Positions 9,836 to 21,000 of a stretch of DNA of 64,000 nucleotides are shown in pieces. The stretch comes from Tritrichomonas musculus. Its lineage: Eukaryota > Parabasalia > Tritrichomonadida > Tritrichomonadidae. Position 1 is the first letter of the stretch, and every line of letters begins with the position of its first letter. The position numbers were made by a program, and so were the translations under genes. The notes under the pieces were generated by a model. That model saw nothing but the letters and a program-made list of their open reading frames with translations. It was not told the origin of the DNA and did not search any database. The DNA is taken from assembly GCA_039105265.1 (NCBI GenBank), contig JAPFFF010000005.1:6371501-6435500 (forward strand), written 5' to 3'.

Positions 9836-12284
9836 TGTTTACGTGTAAATGATATTTACAACATTTGTGTAAAGTCAGAGATTTTGAGCAATTACTATGA
9901 GATCGTTTAGTGAGGAATGTGTTGTTATTAGTTCGTGCTTTGAGTTTCCTTATTGAGGTTACCTTCTTGCTGTTTACGTGTAAATGATATTTACAACATT
10001 TGTGTAAAATCAGAGATTTTGAGCAATTACTATGAGATCGTTTAGTGAGGAATGTGTTGTTATTAGTTCGTGCTTTGAGTTTCCTTATTGAGGTTACCTT
10101 CTTGCTGTTTACGTGTAAATGATATTTACAACATTTGTGTAAAATCAGAGATTTTGAGCAATTACTGTGAGATCGTTTAGTGAGGAATGTGTTGTTATTA
10201 GTTCGTGCTTTGAGTTTCCTTATTGAGGTTACCTTCTTGCTGTTTACGTGTAAATGATATTTACAACATTTGTGTAAAGTCAGAGATTTTGAGCAATTAC
10301 TATGAGATCGTTTAGTGAGGAATGTGTTGTTATTAGTTCGTGCTTTGAGTTTTCTTATTGAGGTTACCTTCTTGCTGTTTACGTGTAAATGATATTTACA
10401 ACATTTGTGTAAAGTCAGAGATTTTGAGCAATTACTGTGAGATCGTTTAGTGAGGAATGTGCTGTTATTAGTTCGTGCTTTGAGTTTCCTTATTGAGGTT
10501 ACCTTCTTGCTGTTTACGTGTAAATGATATTTACAACATTTGTGTAAAATCAGAGATTTTGAGCAATTACTATGAGATCGTTTAGTGAGGAATGTGTTGT
10601 TATTAGTTCGTGCTTTGAGTTTCCTTATTGAGGTTACCTTCTTGCTGTTTACGTGTAAATGATATTTACAACATTTGTGTAAAATCAGAGATTTTGAGCA
10701 ATTACTGTGAGATCGTTTAGTGAGGAATGTGCTGTTATTAGTTCGTGCTTTGAGTTTTCTTATTGAGGTTACCTTCTTGCTGTTTACGTGTAAATGATAT
10801 TTACAACATTTGTGTAAAATCAGAGATTTTGAGCAATTACTGTGAGATCGTTTAGTGAGGAATGTGCTGTTATTAGTTCGTGCTTTGAGTTTCCTTATTG
10901 AGGTTACCTTCTTGCTGTTTACGTGTAAATGATATTTACAACATTTGTGTAAAATCAGAGATTTTGAGCAATTACTGTGAGATCGTTTAGTGAGGAATGT
11001 GCTGTTATTAGTTCGTGCTTTGAGTTTCCTTATTGAGGTTACCTTCTTGCTGTTTACGTGTAAATGATATTTACAACATTTGTGTAAAATCAGAGATTTT
11101 GAGCAATTACTATGAGATCGTTTAGTGAGGAATGTGTTGTTATTAGTTCGTGCTTTGAGTTTCCTTATTGAGGTTACCTTCTTGCTGTTTACGTGTAAAT
11201 GATATTTACAACATTTGTGTAAAATCAGAGATTTTGAGCAATTACTGTGAGATCGTTTAGTGAGGAATGTGCTGTTATTAGTTCGTGCTTTGAGTTTTCT
11301 TATTGAGGTTACCTTCTTGCTGTTTACGTGTAAATGATATTTACAACATTTGTGTAAAATCAGAGATTTTGAGCAATTACTGTGAGATCGTTTAGTGAGG
11401 AATGTGCTGTTATTAGTTCGTGCTTTGAGTTTCCTTATTGAGGTTACCTTCTTGCTGTTTACGTGTAAATGATATTTACAACATTTGTGTAAAATCAGAG
11501 ATTTTGAGCAATTACTGTGAGATCGTTTAGTGAGGAATGTGCTGTTATTAGTTCGTGCTTTGAGTTTCCTTATTGAGGTTACCTTCTTGCTGTTTACGTG
11601 TAAATGATATTTACAACATTTGTGTAAAATCAGAGATTTTGAGCAATTACTGTGAGATCGTTTAGTGAGGAATGTGTTGTTATTAGTTCGTGCTTTGAGT
11701 TTCCTTATTGAGGTTACCTTCTTGCTGTTTACGTGTAAATGATATTTACAACATTTGTGTAAAATCAGAGATTTTGAGCAATTACTATGAGATCGTTTAG
11801 TGAGGAATGTGCTGTTATTAGTTCGTGCTTTGAGTTTCCTTATTGAGGTTACCTTCTTGCTGTTTACGTGTAAATGATATTTACAACATTTGTGTAAAAT
11901 CAGAGATTTTGAGCAATTACTGTGAGATCGTTTAGTGAGGAATGTGTTGTTATTAGTTCGTGCTTTGAGTTTCCTTATTGAGGTTACCTTCTTGCTGTTT
12001 ACGTGTAAATGATATTTACAACATTTGTGTAAAATCAGAGATTTTGAGCAATTACTATGAGATCGTTTAGTGAGGAATGTGCTGTTATTAGTTCGTGCTT
12101 TGAGTTTTCTTATTGAGGTTACCTTCTTGCTGTTTACGTGTAAATGATATTTACAACATTTGTGTAAAATCAGAGATTTTGAGCAATTACTATGAGATCG
12201 TTTAGTGAGGAATGTGTTGTTATTAGTTCGTGCTTTGAGTTTCCTTATTGAGGTTACCTTCTTGCTGTTTACGTGTAAATGATA
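9836..12284 (-). repeat. Tandem array, 18 x 135 bp plus a partial unit, inverted (right arm)
   Basis: Eighteen full units run on the minus strand from 12284 down to 9855, then 19 bases of a nineteenth unit (9836-9854). The unit sequence is that of the left array. A fourth variable site (ATT/ACT, plus-strand AAATCA/AAGTCA) occurs only here, in the three units next to or near the transposase end. The order of variants does not mirror the left array, so the arms have been rearranged since they were last identical. Again one frame is open but lacks any ATG. Confidence 0.95.
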
Positions 12285-12615
12285 TTTTAATATCGCATCT
12301 GGCAATTTATAATTAAAAATGGTTCCTTATTTTGCGTCGATCACAAACAATCTGCTGGTGGAATCAGCAGCGGAACCAATCAATAATACATTTGCTCTGA
12401 TGCGATACCAATTTAAAAACAAAAGGGCGCCTTTTTTCATATAATAGATAATTCACCTTTATAACCGTTTTATTTCAATCTCTCAAAAAGTTCATCTCAA
12501 CGATAGAACTTTTTCTCTCAAAAAGTGGTAAAATTTTTACCTGGTCGGATCTTTCAAAAAGTTTCTTGTTGTAAAATATTTCGTGCCGATTTTAATAGAC
12601 CCCGATTCCTATGCC
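12285..12615 (-). repeat. MULE right terminal segment
   Basis: Reverse complement of 4484-4814, same length and apparently without differences. Its mirror of the nested palindrome is at 12291-12407. The outermost 24 bases also supply the last codons and stop of the interrupted Rho-GDI frame. Confidence 0.93.
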
Positions 12616-13149
12616 TTTTTGATACTTTGATTCGAATTTAAGATGGGTTCTTTGCATATCGTCTTCAATAGAGTTATCAACTTTATATGTTCCACGAGTC
12701 ATTGATCCAGTAGGAACCTCGCATTCTTCAAGGTCCTTTACAATTGGAGCGATTGTTGGTGGATATGATCCAATGTCAAAGACGGCTTCTTGTTTTGCGA
12801 TCATCTTCTTGGATTTTGTCTTTAATTTTAATCCAAGAACAAGATCATGGTGAACGAGAAATGTGATTTGATAATGAAAAACTTGACCTTCCTTGAGTTC
12901 ATATCCATTCTTTTTGAGATCGTTAAGACTGTCTTTATTTTGAAGATCGTATGTATGCGTTTTTCCACCATGGATAATAACCTTAAATTCCTTTGGAATA
13001 ACTAATCTTGGATCATCTTTTGGATGTGTCAAAGCTGGATCTGCATTTGCAGCATCACCAAGAAGAGATTCTTTCCATTTACGAACACTTTCATCTTCAT
13101 CTTTGCGGTTAAGAAATTCGTCTACAGTTTTAGGCTTGTCTTGTGACAT
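12592..13149 (-). CDS. Rho GDP-dissociation inhibitor, C-terminus altered by MULE insertion
   Basis: Rho-GDI binds prenylated Rho/Rac GTPases and keeps them soluble and GDP-bound. The 185-residue product has the usual size and blocks: an acidic helical N-terminal arm ('SVRKWKESLLG', residues about 22-32), then the immunoglobulin-like domain with 'DDPRLVIPKEFKVIIHGG', 'YQITFLVHHDLVLGLKLK', 'FDIGSYPP' and 'PTGSMTRGTYKV'. The TIR begins right after codon 'KYQK', so the last seven residues (GIGIGVY) and the TAA come from the transposon. The other side of the insertion (left flank, minus strand 4474-4469) reads TTT-TAA. Before insertion the protein therefore ended 'KYQKF' and stop. The gene is probably still functional at protein level; its native 3' flank is now 8 kb away. 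Confidence 0.88.
   Translation of the reverse strand: MSQDKPKTVDEFLNRKDEDESVRKWKESLLGDAANADPALTHPKDDPRLVIPKEFKVIIHGGKTHTYDLQNKDSLNDLKKNGYELKEGQVFHYQITFLVHHDLVLGLKLKTKSKKMIAKQEAVFDIGSYPPTIAPIVKDLEECEVPTGSMTRGTYKVDNSIEDDMQRTHLKFESKYQKGIGIGVY
12616..12623. repeat. Target-site duplication, right copy (MULE)
   Basis: TTTTTGAT, an exact copy of 4475-4482. It lies within codons of the Rho-GDI gene. Confidence 0.85.
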
Positions 13150-14166
13150 TCAAATAAGTATTACGGTTAAAACAGCTTTTTGAACAAATTAACAATTTTT
13201 AACTATTCAAAATAAAAAATACGATCAATTTTTATTGAATTTCTCATATCGTTTTATTCAAAAACTAATAACGCAAAAATTTTTTTTTTTTAAAATTGAT
13301 TTCTATGATGAATAAATTTATGTTTCCCATATATAATTATTTTAAAAAGATAAATACTAATCATTAATATTTATTATAAATAAAATAAAAGAATTAAATC
13401 TTTTTTAAATAAGATATTTTGTATACCATTATATAATAACAATAAAGCTTTTTGAAAAAATGCAATAAAAATTTATGAAGAATTCCAATTGAATATTTCT
13501 AAAGTAAATCTTCATATTTGAAATATTATTTTACTATAATATTAAATAAAAAAGCATTGTTCGAACTGCTTTCATATAGTAGAGTCGGTTTGGGACGAGA
13601 ACGTCGGTTTGGAAAGGAGAACACTTAACTTTTTTAAAAAATACCATTTTATAAATTGAATTAAAAATAATCGTTTTCATATTTTTTTTCGCTTATTTCT
13701 TCATGAATAAACATTTTTAGATCATTATACTTTATAAATATTATTTATATTTTATATTATATTCATATAAATAGTTAATTCAAAAATATCTCAAAATAAG
13801 TTAATTATATCTGATACTGAAAATAAATTATATGTTCATGACATCAGCATATTTGGAAAGAATTCGAATCATATTTTACAATAATTCATTTAAAATTGAA
13901 TTTGGTTGAAGAAATTTGCAAATATTTGATTTATTTATATAAATTTTAAGTGGTCTTAAAATAGTAGCATTTTCTTTGTAATAAATGAATAAAATCTTTT
14001 TTAAAAAGGAAAATAATATTATACTCATTCAAAATGAAATAATAATAATAATAACTATTGTATTTGAGCAAAACATAATTGTATAAAATTATATCAAATT
14101 TTGGTATAAATTGGTATAAAAGGGACAATCGTTTTTTTCTACGCCACTTTTTGAATGGTTTTTCTA

Positions 14167-14188
14167 TCCATGAGTAGCTACTCATGGA
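14167..14188. repeat. Perfect 22-bp palindrome
   Basis: The core CCATGAGTAG is followed immediately by its own reverse complement, with one further T-A pair outside. There is no loop, so it is a dyad-symmetric site rather than an RNA hairpin. It lies just inside the left arm of the MITE-like element. Confidence 0.8.
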
Positions 14189-14341
14189 AAATAAAAAACC
14201 GCCATCTTAAGGTGAAATTTAACTTACTCTGTTAAGAAAATTAAACAAAAAAAATCGTAAATTTAAATTTTCCCTTAAAATTATAACTATTTGCTTTTTT
14301 GATATAATTTTTTTTATTTTTACATAATTTTTCAGGAATAT

Positions 14342-14425
14342 ACGCACCAGTGATCACCATGGGGCTGCGGGAAGCCGAATCAGTTTCCTTGAATTGCTGG
14401 ATGAATCGGGAAGCTATTTGAACTA
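14342..14425. other. GC-richer islet, possible decayed gene fragment
   Basis: About 84 bases are clearly richer in G+C than the surroundings. In one minus-strand frame they read 'FIQQFKETDSASRSPMVITG', with protein-like composition and flanked by AT-rich noncoding sequence. I do not recognise the source. It may be a captured or decayed coding fragment inside the MITE-like element. Confidence 0.3.
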
Positions 14426-15049
14426 TATATTTATGCATTATTTAGCAAAAATTGAAAAAAAAAAAAAGATTAAAAAAGTATTCAAAAAGTTTAAAAATTT
14501 TCAAAAAGTGGAGTAGAAAAATACGATTACCCAGATCAAACCAATTTTGATTCATCATCATTATTTGACAATATATCAATATTTTAATATAATTTCCATA
14601 TAATCTTATTATTCTTGATTTTAACACCGTTTTTAAAATCCCGCTAAAAATATAAAATGATAGAAAAAACACAGCCAAACAAAAAATTAATAATCTTAAT
14701 GCAGTATTATTTCTTATATTTTGTTTCTTATATGACAAAACAAAATATTGGTTAAGTATTTGATATTCTTCAAGAAATCGATGATTTTGAAATCATTATA
14801 AAAGCACGAATAAAGTTGCATTGAGTAGTAATGAATTTAATTATAATTAAAATATATCAATATACATCATGTAATGAAGTTTATTATGTTTTTTATGGAT
14901 TATGTTTTTTTTATGAAATTTTAAAATCGAAATATTTATTAATAAAAAATTTGAACTGAAATGGAAAAGTAATATACCAATGATTTGATGCTTATTTATG
15001 TATAATTTTTTAAATTTCCATTTTTTTTTTTATAACGTCTTTAATTTGA

Positions 15050-18000
15050 ATGCGTCCTACGCAAATTATACCAAATCCTAGGGCAAATTCAAATCTTAAA
15101 CGAACAAATAATGCATCGAAACCTGTTATTAAAAAAGAAACTCGAAAAGCAGTTCCAACTGAAAATACAACAATGAATGAAGATGATGAATTATCTCAAT
15201 TGCGCGATCGTTTGATTGAAACGCATAATTTGGAAGATGTTAGTTTAACAAAACTTGTCAGACTTCAGCAAACTATGAATTTATATATTCAAAGTTGTTT
15301 TAAAAATCGTTTATACACTCAAGCTAAAGAAGCTCAACAATTAAACGACGAACTTCGAAATGAAATTGCTAGGCAAGCTCAAGTTCTCGATGAACATAGA
15401 ATGAAAATGCAAGCGTTACAGAATTATCAAAATGTTAAAAAACCAACAAAGTATGCTTTTAAATAATACTGCCATTTGAGACAAAGAAATCTGATGAACT
15501 TTTTTTTTAGTTCATCAAATTTACTTTGCTTTTTATGGCTGTATTTTTTTTATAGACATATTAACCTCAGTGTTGATCCTATTATCAGACAATTTGACAA
15601 AGAAACAGCAAAGCTCGAAGATAACATTATATTTCGTCATGATGCAACAATGAATCAATTCGAAGATTTATGGCAGACACGGATGACACAGCAATATCAT
15701 AAACCTTCAACTCGTCTTCGTGAACTTCGAGCTGAAGAAATAAAACAAAAGAAGAAAGGACAAGAAGCCGCTTTTCTGCAAACAAGAGAACAAATTGAAG
15801 ATTTAGAACAAAAGGAATCCGCAGAGAATGAAGATAATTATTGGCGAGATTATCATAACTCTAAAGAGCGATTATTAAGCAAGTTTAAATACGAGCTTGA
15901 TAACTTTCACATTCAACGTGAGAAACAAAGAACTCTACTTCAAAACAGGGCTAAAGGCATATTTACAGGCCCATTTGAAGCTCCGCCAGCTCCTCGTTCG
16001 ATTACATTGAAACGACCTCAAAAATATTCTGGATTACAATCAATGGCAGCCAAACAAAAAACTAAAGCATTACCAACTCTATACAAAGAAGAAAGTTTAA
16101 TTAGAACAGGATTAAACGCTCAGCAAAGGCACAATTTGTACCAACAATCAATTGACTCGTCAAGAAGGCATGTAAAGCTTTCAATCAACAAAACTCAATC
16201 TATCGAAAATGATTTTCCAGAGTCAATTATAATTAATGGAAACGAAATTATTTATGAGCAGACATCGAAAGTAGATTCCAAACAAAAGCCGAGAAAGAAA
16301 ATTCGAAAAGTTATTAACGCTTCTGCTTCACCAAGATCATCAGTCTCTTCTGATAAATCTGAGGTAAGAGCCAAAATTCCAAGTGACTTTGATATCAACA
16401 ACGATGGACAGAAAACTCGAGAAGAAGAATCACAAAAGAATAAAGATGATAATAAAACTGATATTACAACTGACTTTGATGTTGATTCAACGTCACAAGA
16501 AAATGAGATAAGTGATCAGAATCAAAAAGGAACTAGTGATGACTTTGTTTCTGATGAGAGAACGAAAGTTTCAAAAGAGATCGGAAAAAGCAGCAGTAAT
16601 AAAAGCAGCGAAGCCAACAAAGAAGAAGACAAAGAAAGCAGCGAAGCCAACAAAGAAGAAGACAAAGAAAGCAGCGAAGCCAACAAAGAAGACAAAGAAA
16701 GCAGCGAAGCCAACAAAGAAGAAGAAGAAGGGAAGGCAGAGAAAAAGAGCAGTGCGAATGACGACTTTGAAGCGCATGAATCAAATGAGAAAAGCGAAAG
16801 CAGCGAAGCTGCAAGGAAGGAACTGAAGGAGAAGAGCGAATACAGCGACTCTACAAATGAGAAAGAGACAAGCAGCAAAATCAGAAACAAAGCGACTTCA
16901 TCCAACGTCATCGACGAGTTTCCTGAAAATTCTGACGCCAAAGAAGGGCTTGAATCGAACAACACGTTCCATTCATCTGATGACTTTAACAATTCATCAA
17001 GCAAAGAGAAAAGAGAAAAATCAGAAGCAAATGAAGCTGATGGAGTTTTAAACCTTATTAAAGGATCAATTTCAAGCAAGCTTCTTGACATGGACAGCGA
17101 AAAGGCATCATCATCAGCTGATGAAGAAAAAGAAGAAGAAACAAACAAGAATGATGAAGAAGAAGATAAAAAAGATAAATCAAATGAAAACTCATTTATA
17201 AGTAACAATGATTTTGAGAAAGATGAAACTGATGAAAAGAAAAAATCTGAAGAAAGTGAAAGCAAAAAGAATTCAAGTGAAAAAGAAGAAACTGAAGAAA
17301 ATGCATCACTCAGCAACATCATTTCAAACACTCTTGGATCAATCATTAATGATTCTTCTAAAGACAAAAACGAAAAATCAGACAAAAAAGATGAAAATGA
17401 AAGTGAAAAATCAGACAAAAAAGATGAAAATGAAAGCGAAAAATCAGACAAAAAAGATGAAAATGAAAGCGAAAAATCAGACAAAAAAGATGAAAATGAA
17501 AGCGAAAAATCAGACAAAAAAGATGAAAATGAAAGCGAAAAATCAGACAAAAAAGATGAAAATGAAAGTGAAAAATCAGACAAAAAAGATGAAAATGAAA
17601 GTGAAAAATCAGACAAAAAAGATGAAAATGAAAGCGAAAAATCAGACAAAAATGAACAAAATGAAAATGAAAGTAAAAAGAATTCAAGTGAAAAAGAAGA
17701 AACTGAAGAAAATGCATCACTCAGCAACATCATTTCAAACACTCTTGGATCAATCATTAATGATTATTCTAAAGACAAAAAAGAAGAAGATAAAAATGAA
17801 AGTGAAAAATCAGACAAAAAAGAAGAAGATAAAAATGAAAGTGAAAAATCTGACGAATCTGATGAAAATGACGTTTTAATCATTGATTTCGACGCAAACA
17901 AACCTAAATCAAAAGAAGAAAACGAAGAAGATACTAAATCTAAAGGTGCAGATGAAAACAAAGAGCCAAATTTATTAGAATCTCTTGGTGATGCAATATC

Positions 18001-21000
18001 AAAAAGCATTAAAAATATTTCTGAACCCACAGAAGCCAAAGAAGAATCAAAAGAAACCAAAGATGAAACAAAATCAAAGGAAGAGGAAGAGAATGATGAA
18101 GAAAAGGATAAATCAAAATCATCTGATAAATTTAATGATTCTTCATCATCTAAAAATAACAATGAAAAAGAAAAGGATAGCGATAAAGAAACTGAAAAGA
18201 TTCAATCAAATTCATTGAAATCGATTGGTGACATTTTGGCAAACAGCATTAAATCAGATGCTGACCAAAAAGCAAAAGAAGAAGAAGAGAAGAAGGAAAG
18301 CGATCATGAATCAGCAAAAGACGACCAAAAGTCAGAAGGAGAAGAAAACAAAGAACCACAATTATTAAAATCATTTGGAGATGCAATAACTAAAGGTATC
18401 AACAATATTTCTGAACCAACAGAAACCAATGAGGACAAAGAAGAAACAAAATCAGAAAAAGATAAAGATAACGAAGATGAGCATGAAGAAAATAAATCAA
18501 CTGGCAAAGAAGAAGAAGATAAAGATGAAAAAGAAAAGATTCAACAGCCTTCATTAATATCAATTGGAGACATCTTGTCCAATAGCATCAAACCAAATGC
18601 AGATCAAAAAGAAAAAGAAGAAACGAAAGAAAGCAGCTCTAAATCAAATAAAAGTGACTCTCCTTACTCTTTTGAGTCAGATGAGGGCAGACTGAACAAA
18701 AACAAAAACAAATCAGAATCAGATGAAAAGAAAAATGACAGTGATAAAGTTCAATCTAGTTCGTTAAAGTCAATTGGTGATGCATTAGCCGATGGTATCA
18801 AATCGGCAACAGAACAAAGCGAAAACAAAGAAAGTAAGCCTGCCGATAATGATCAAAAGAGCGATGAAGAAAATGACGAAAAAAGCGATGAAGAAAATGA
18901 CGTTTTAATCATAGATTTTGATTTAAATAAACCAAAATCAAAGGAGGAGAGTAAAGAACAAGAAAAATCAGAAGATTACAAAGAAGAAACTAAGTCTAAA
19001 GAAGGAGAAGGAAACAAAGAACCACAATTATTAAAATCATTTGGAAATGCAATTACGAAAAGTATCAAAAATATTTCTGAACCAACGAAAACCAATGAAA
19101 CGAAACCAGAAGAAGATAAATCAGAATCCATTGAATTTGATAATTCATCAATTACATCTGATTCAAATAAATCGAAAGAAAAATTGGATTCAAGTTCAAA
19201 TTCCGATTCAGAACGAAATCAAACAAAAAGTAACAGTGACAATGAAAAAGAAAATGAAAAGATACAAACTCCATCATTGAAATCTGTCGGCGATATTTTA
19301 GCTGATGGCATCAAAACAGCTGCAGATCAAAAAGAAAAAGAAAAATCAGACTCATTTGCGTCAAGTTCTGGACAAAAACAGGACAAAAATAGCAGCGAAA
19401 ATGATAATGATGAAAAAGACGTTAAAGATAGAAATCAAAATTCCGAGAAAGAAGAAAAATCCAAGGAAAACAAATTCGCGAAAACCATTGGAGAAATTTT
19501 GGCTGATGCTACCCAACCAGCTGATGATGAATCTAAAGGTCAAAATGACGAAGAAAAAGATAAAAAAAATATTGATGAAAATGAAAGCAAAAAAGATAGT
19601 GATGACGATTCTAAAAAAGATCAACAAAAGATCTCTAAAGATGATTCAGATATAGACAAGTCTGACAAATCAAGCTCGGAATCGTCCAAGTCAAGCAAAT
19701 CTAAGTCCAGTAAGTCCAAATCAAGTAAGTCTGACTCAAGTGACTCTGATTCTAGCGGCTCTGATTTGGGATCAGCTGAAGGAAAGCTAAGCGAATCTGA
19801 TTCAAGTTCAGAAAAGCAGGATAAAAGTGGCCCTATGCAATTGAATTCAATTATAGGAAAATTGGTGTCACACAAAGGTAATTCTGATTCTGATTCGAAG
19901 AAGAAATCAGATTCAGATAAAGAAAAATCAGACTCTGAAAAGGCAAAGTCAGATTCAGATAAAAAGAAATCAGATTCAGATAAAAATAAATCAGATTCAG
20001 ATAAAAATAAATCAGATTCAGATAAAAAGAAATCAAATTCAGATAAAGAAAAATCAGATTCTGAAAAGGCAAAATCAGATTCAAATAAAAAGAAATCAGA
20101 TTCAGATAAAGAAAAATCAGATTCAGATAAAAATAAATCAGATTCAGATAAAAATAAATCAGATTCAGATAAAAAGAAATCAAATTCAGATAAAGAAAAA
20201 TCAGATTCTGAAAAGGCAAAATCAGATTCAGATAAAAATAAGTCTGATTCAGACAAAAAAGAAACTGATTCTGAGAAAGCAAAATTAGATTCAGAGAAGG
20301 ATAAATCCGATTCAGATAAAGAAAAGTCAGATTCAGATAAGAAGAAATCAGATTCAGATAAAGAAAAATCAGATCCAAAGAAAGAGAGATTAGTTCCCTT
20401 AGAAAATAAATCAGAATTAAATAAAGTAAAATCAGATTCCGAAAAGGATAAATCGGATTCGGATAAGAAGAAATCAAATTCAGATAAAAATAAATCTGAT
20501 TCTGATAAAGAAAAGTCCGATTCAGATTATGGAAAATTAGATTCCGAAAAGGATAAATCAGACTTGGATAAGAAGAAATCAGATTCAGATAAAGAGAAGT
20601 CAGATTCAGCGAAAAATAAATCTGAATCAGATAAAGAAAAGTCAGATTCTGATAAAGAAAAGCCAGATTCCGAAAATGATAAATTAGATTCAGATAAAGA
20701 AAAGTCAGATTCAGATAAGAAGAAATCAGATTCAGATAAAGAAAAGTCAGATTCAGCGAAAAATAAATCTGAATCAGATAAAGAAAAATTAGATTCTGAT
20801 AAAGAAAAGCCAGATTCCGAAAATGATAAATTAGATTCAGATAAAGAGAAGTCAGATTCAGCGAAAAATAAATCTGAATCAGATAAAGAAAAATTAGATT
20901 CTGATAAAGAAAAGCCAAATTCCGAAAATGATAAATCAGATTCAGATAAAGAAAAGTCAGATTCAGCGAAAAATAAATCTGAATCAGATAAAGAAAAATT

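Larger units (their letters stand above)
4484..12615 (+). mobile_element. Mutator-like (MULE) DNA transposon with inverted 135-bp repeat arrays, 8.13 kb
   Basis: Ends are inverted copies beginning GGCATAGGAATCGGGGTCT. The order is: 331-bp terminal segment, 20 tandem 135-bp units, transposase gene, 18 tandem 135-bp units in the opposite orientation plus a 19-base partial unit, 331-bp terminal segment. The two terminal segments look identical by eye, and a matching TTTTTGAT flanks both ends, so the insertion should be recent and the copy possibly autonomous. The transposase carries D-D-CxxH-E and SWIM motifs typical of MULEs. MULEs are known in Trichomonas vaginalis; I do not know of a described trichomonad MULE with such long inverted minisatellite arrays. 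The element cuts the 3' end of the Rho-GDI gene. Confidence 0.93.
14127..14528. mobile_element. MITE-like element, 402 bp with 29-bp terminal inverted repeats
   Basis: The left end (14127-14155, AATCGTTTTTTTCTACGCCA and on) and the reverse complement of the right end (14500-14528) match at 27 of 29 bases. No target duplication is evident, so the boundaries are uncertain. Inside are a 22-bp perfect palindrome and a GC-richer stretch. The inner part of each arm, CCACTTTTTGAA, resembles the CCACTTTTTGAG in the MULE ends and the hairpins near 25.5 kb. It is either a decayed non-autonomous transposon or a simple inverted repeat. Confidence 0.55.
13150..15049. other. Gene-poor interval between Rho-GDI and the long acidic protein gene
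   Basis: No convincing gene in 1.9 kb. It holds the upstream region of Rho-GDI, a pair of direct repeats GTCGGTTTGG (13584-13593 and 13603-13612) in a small GC-richer patch, a MITE-like element (14127-14528) and a GC-richer islet at about 14342-14425. Short open frames here look like chance frames in AT-rich DNA. Confidence 0.6.

Noticed and set aside
4815-12284. CRISPR-like array
   Set aside because: Units are contiguous without unique spacers and lie in a eukaryotic transposon.
14442-14738. Minus-strand frame of 98 codons
   Set aside because: Composition is Phe/Leu/Ile/Asn from AT-rich DNA, it has no recognisable domain and overlaps the right end of the MITE-like element.
15476-15570. Apparent N-terminal hydrophobic signal sequence of the second frame
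   Set aside because: It begins at a TTG and is intron sequence; the splice sites join the frame to the first exon.
16522-17757. Long minus-strand and shifted frames opposite the acidic protein (also 19621-21546 minus)
   Set aside because: They mirror the GAA/AAA/TCA-rich repeats on the plus strand (giving Ser/Phe/Leu-only products) and have no independent start context or conserved domain.
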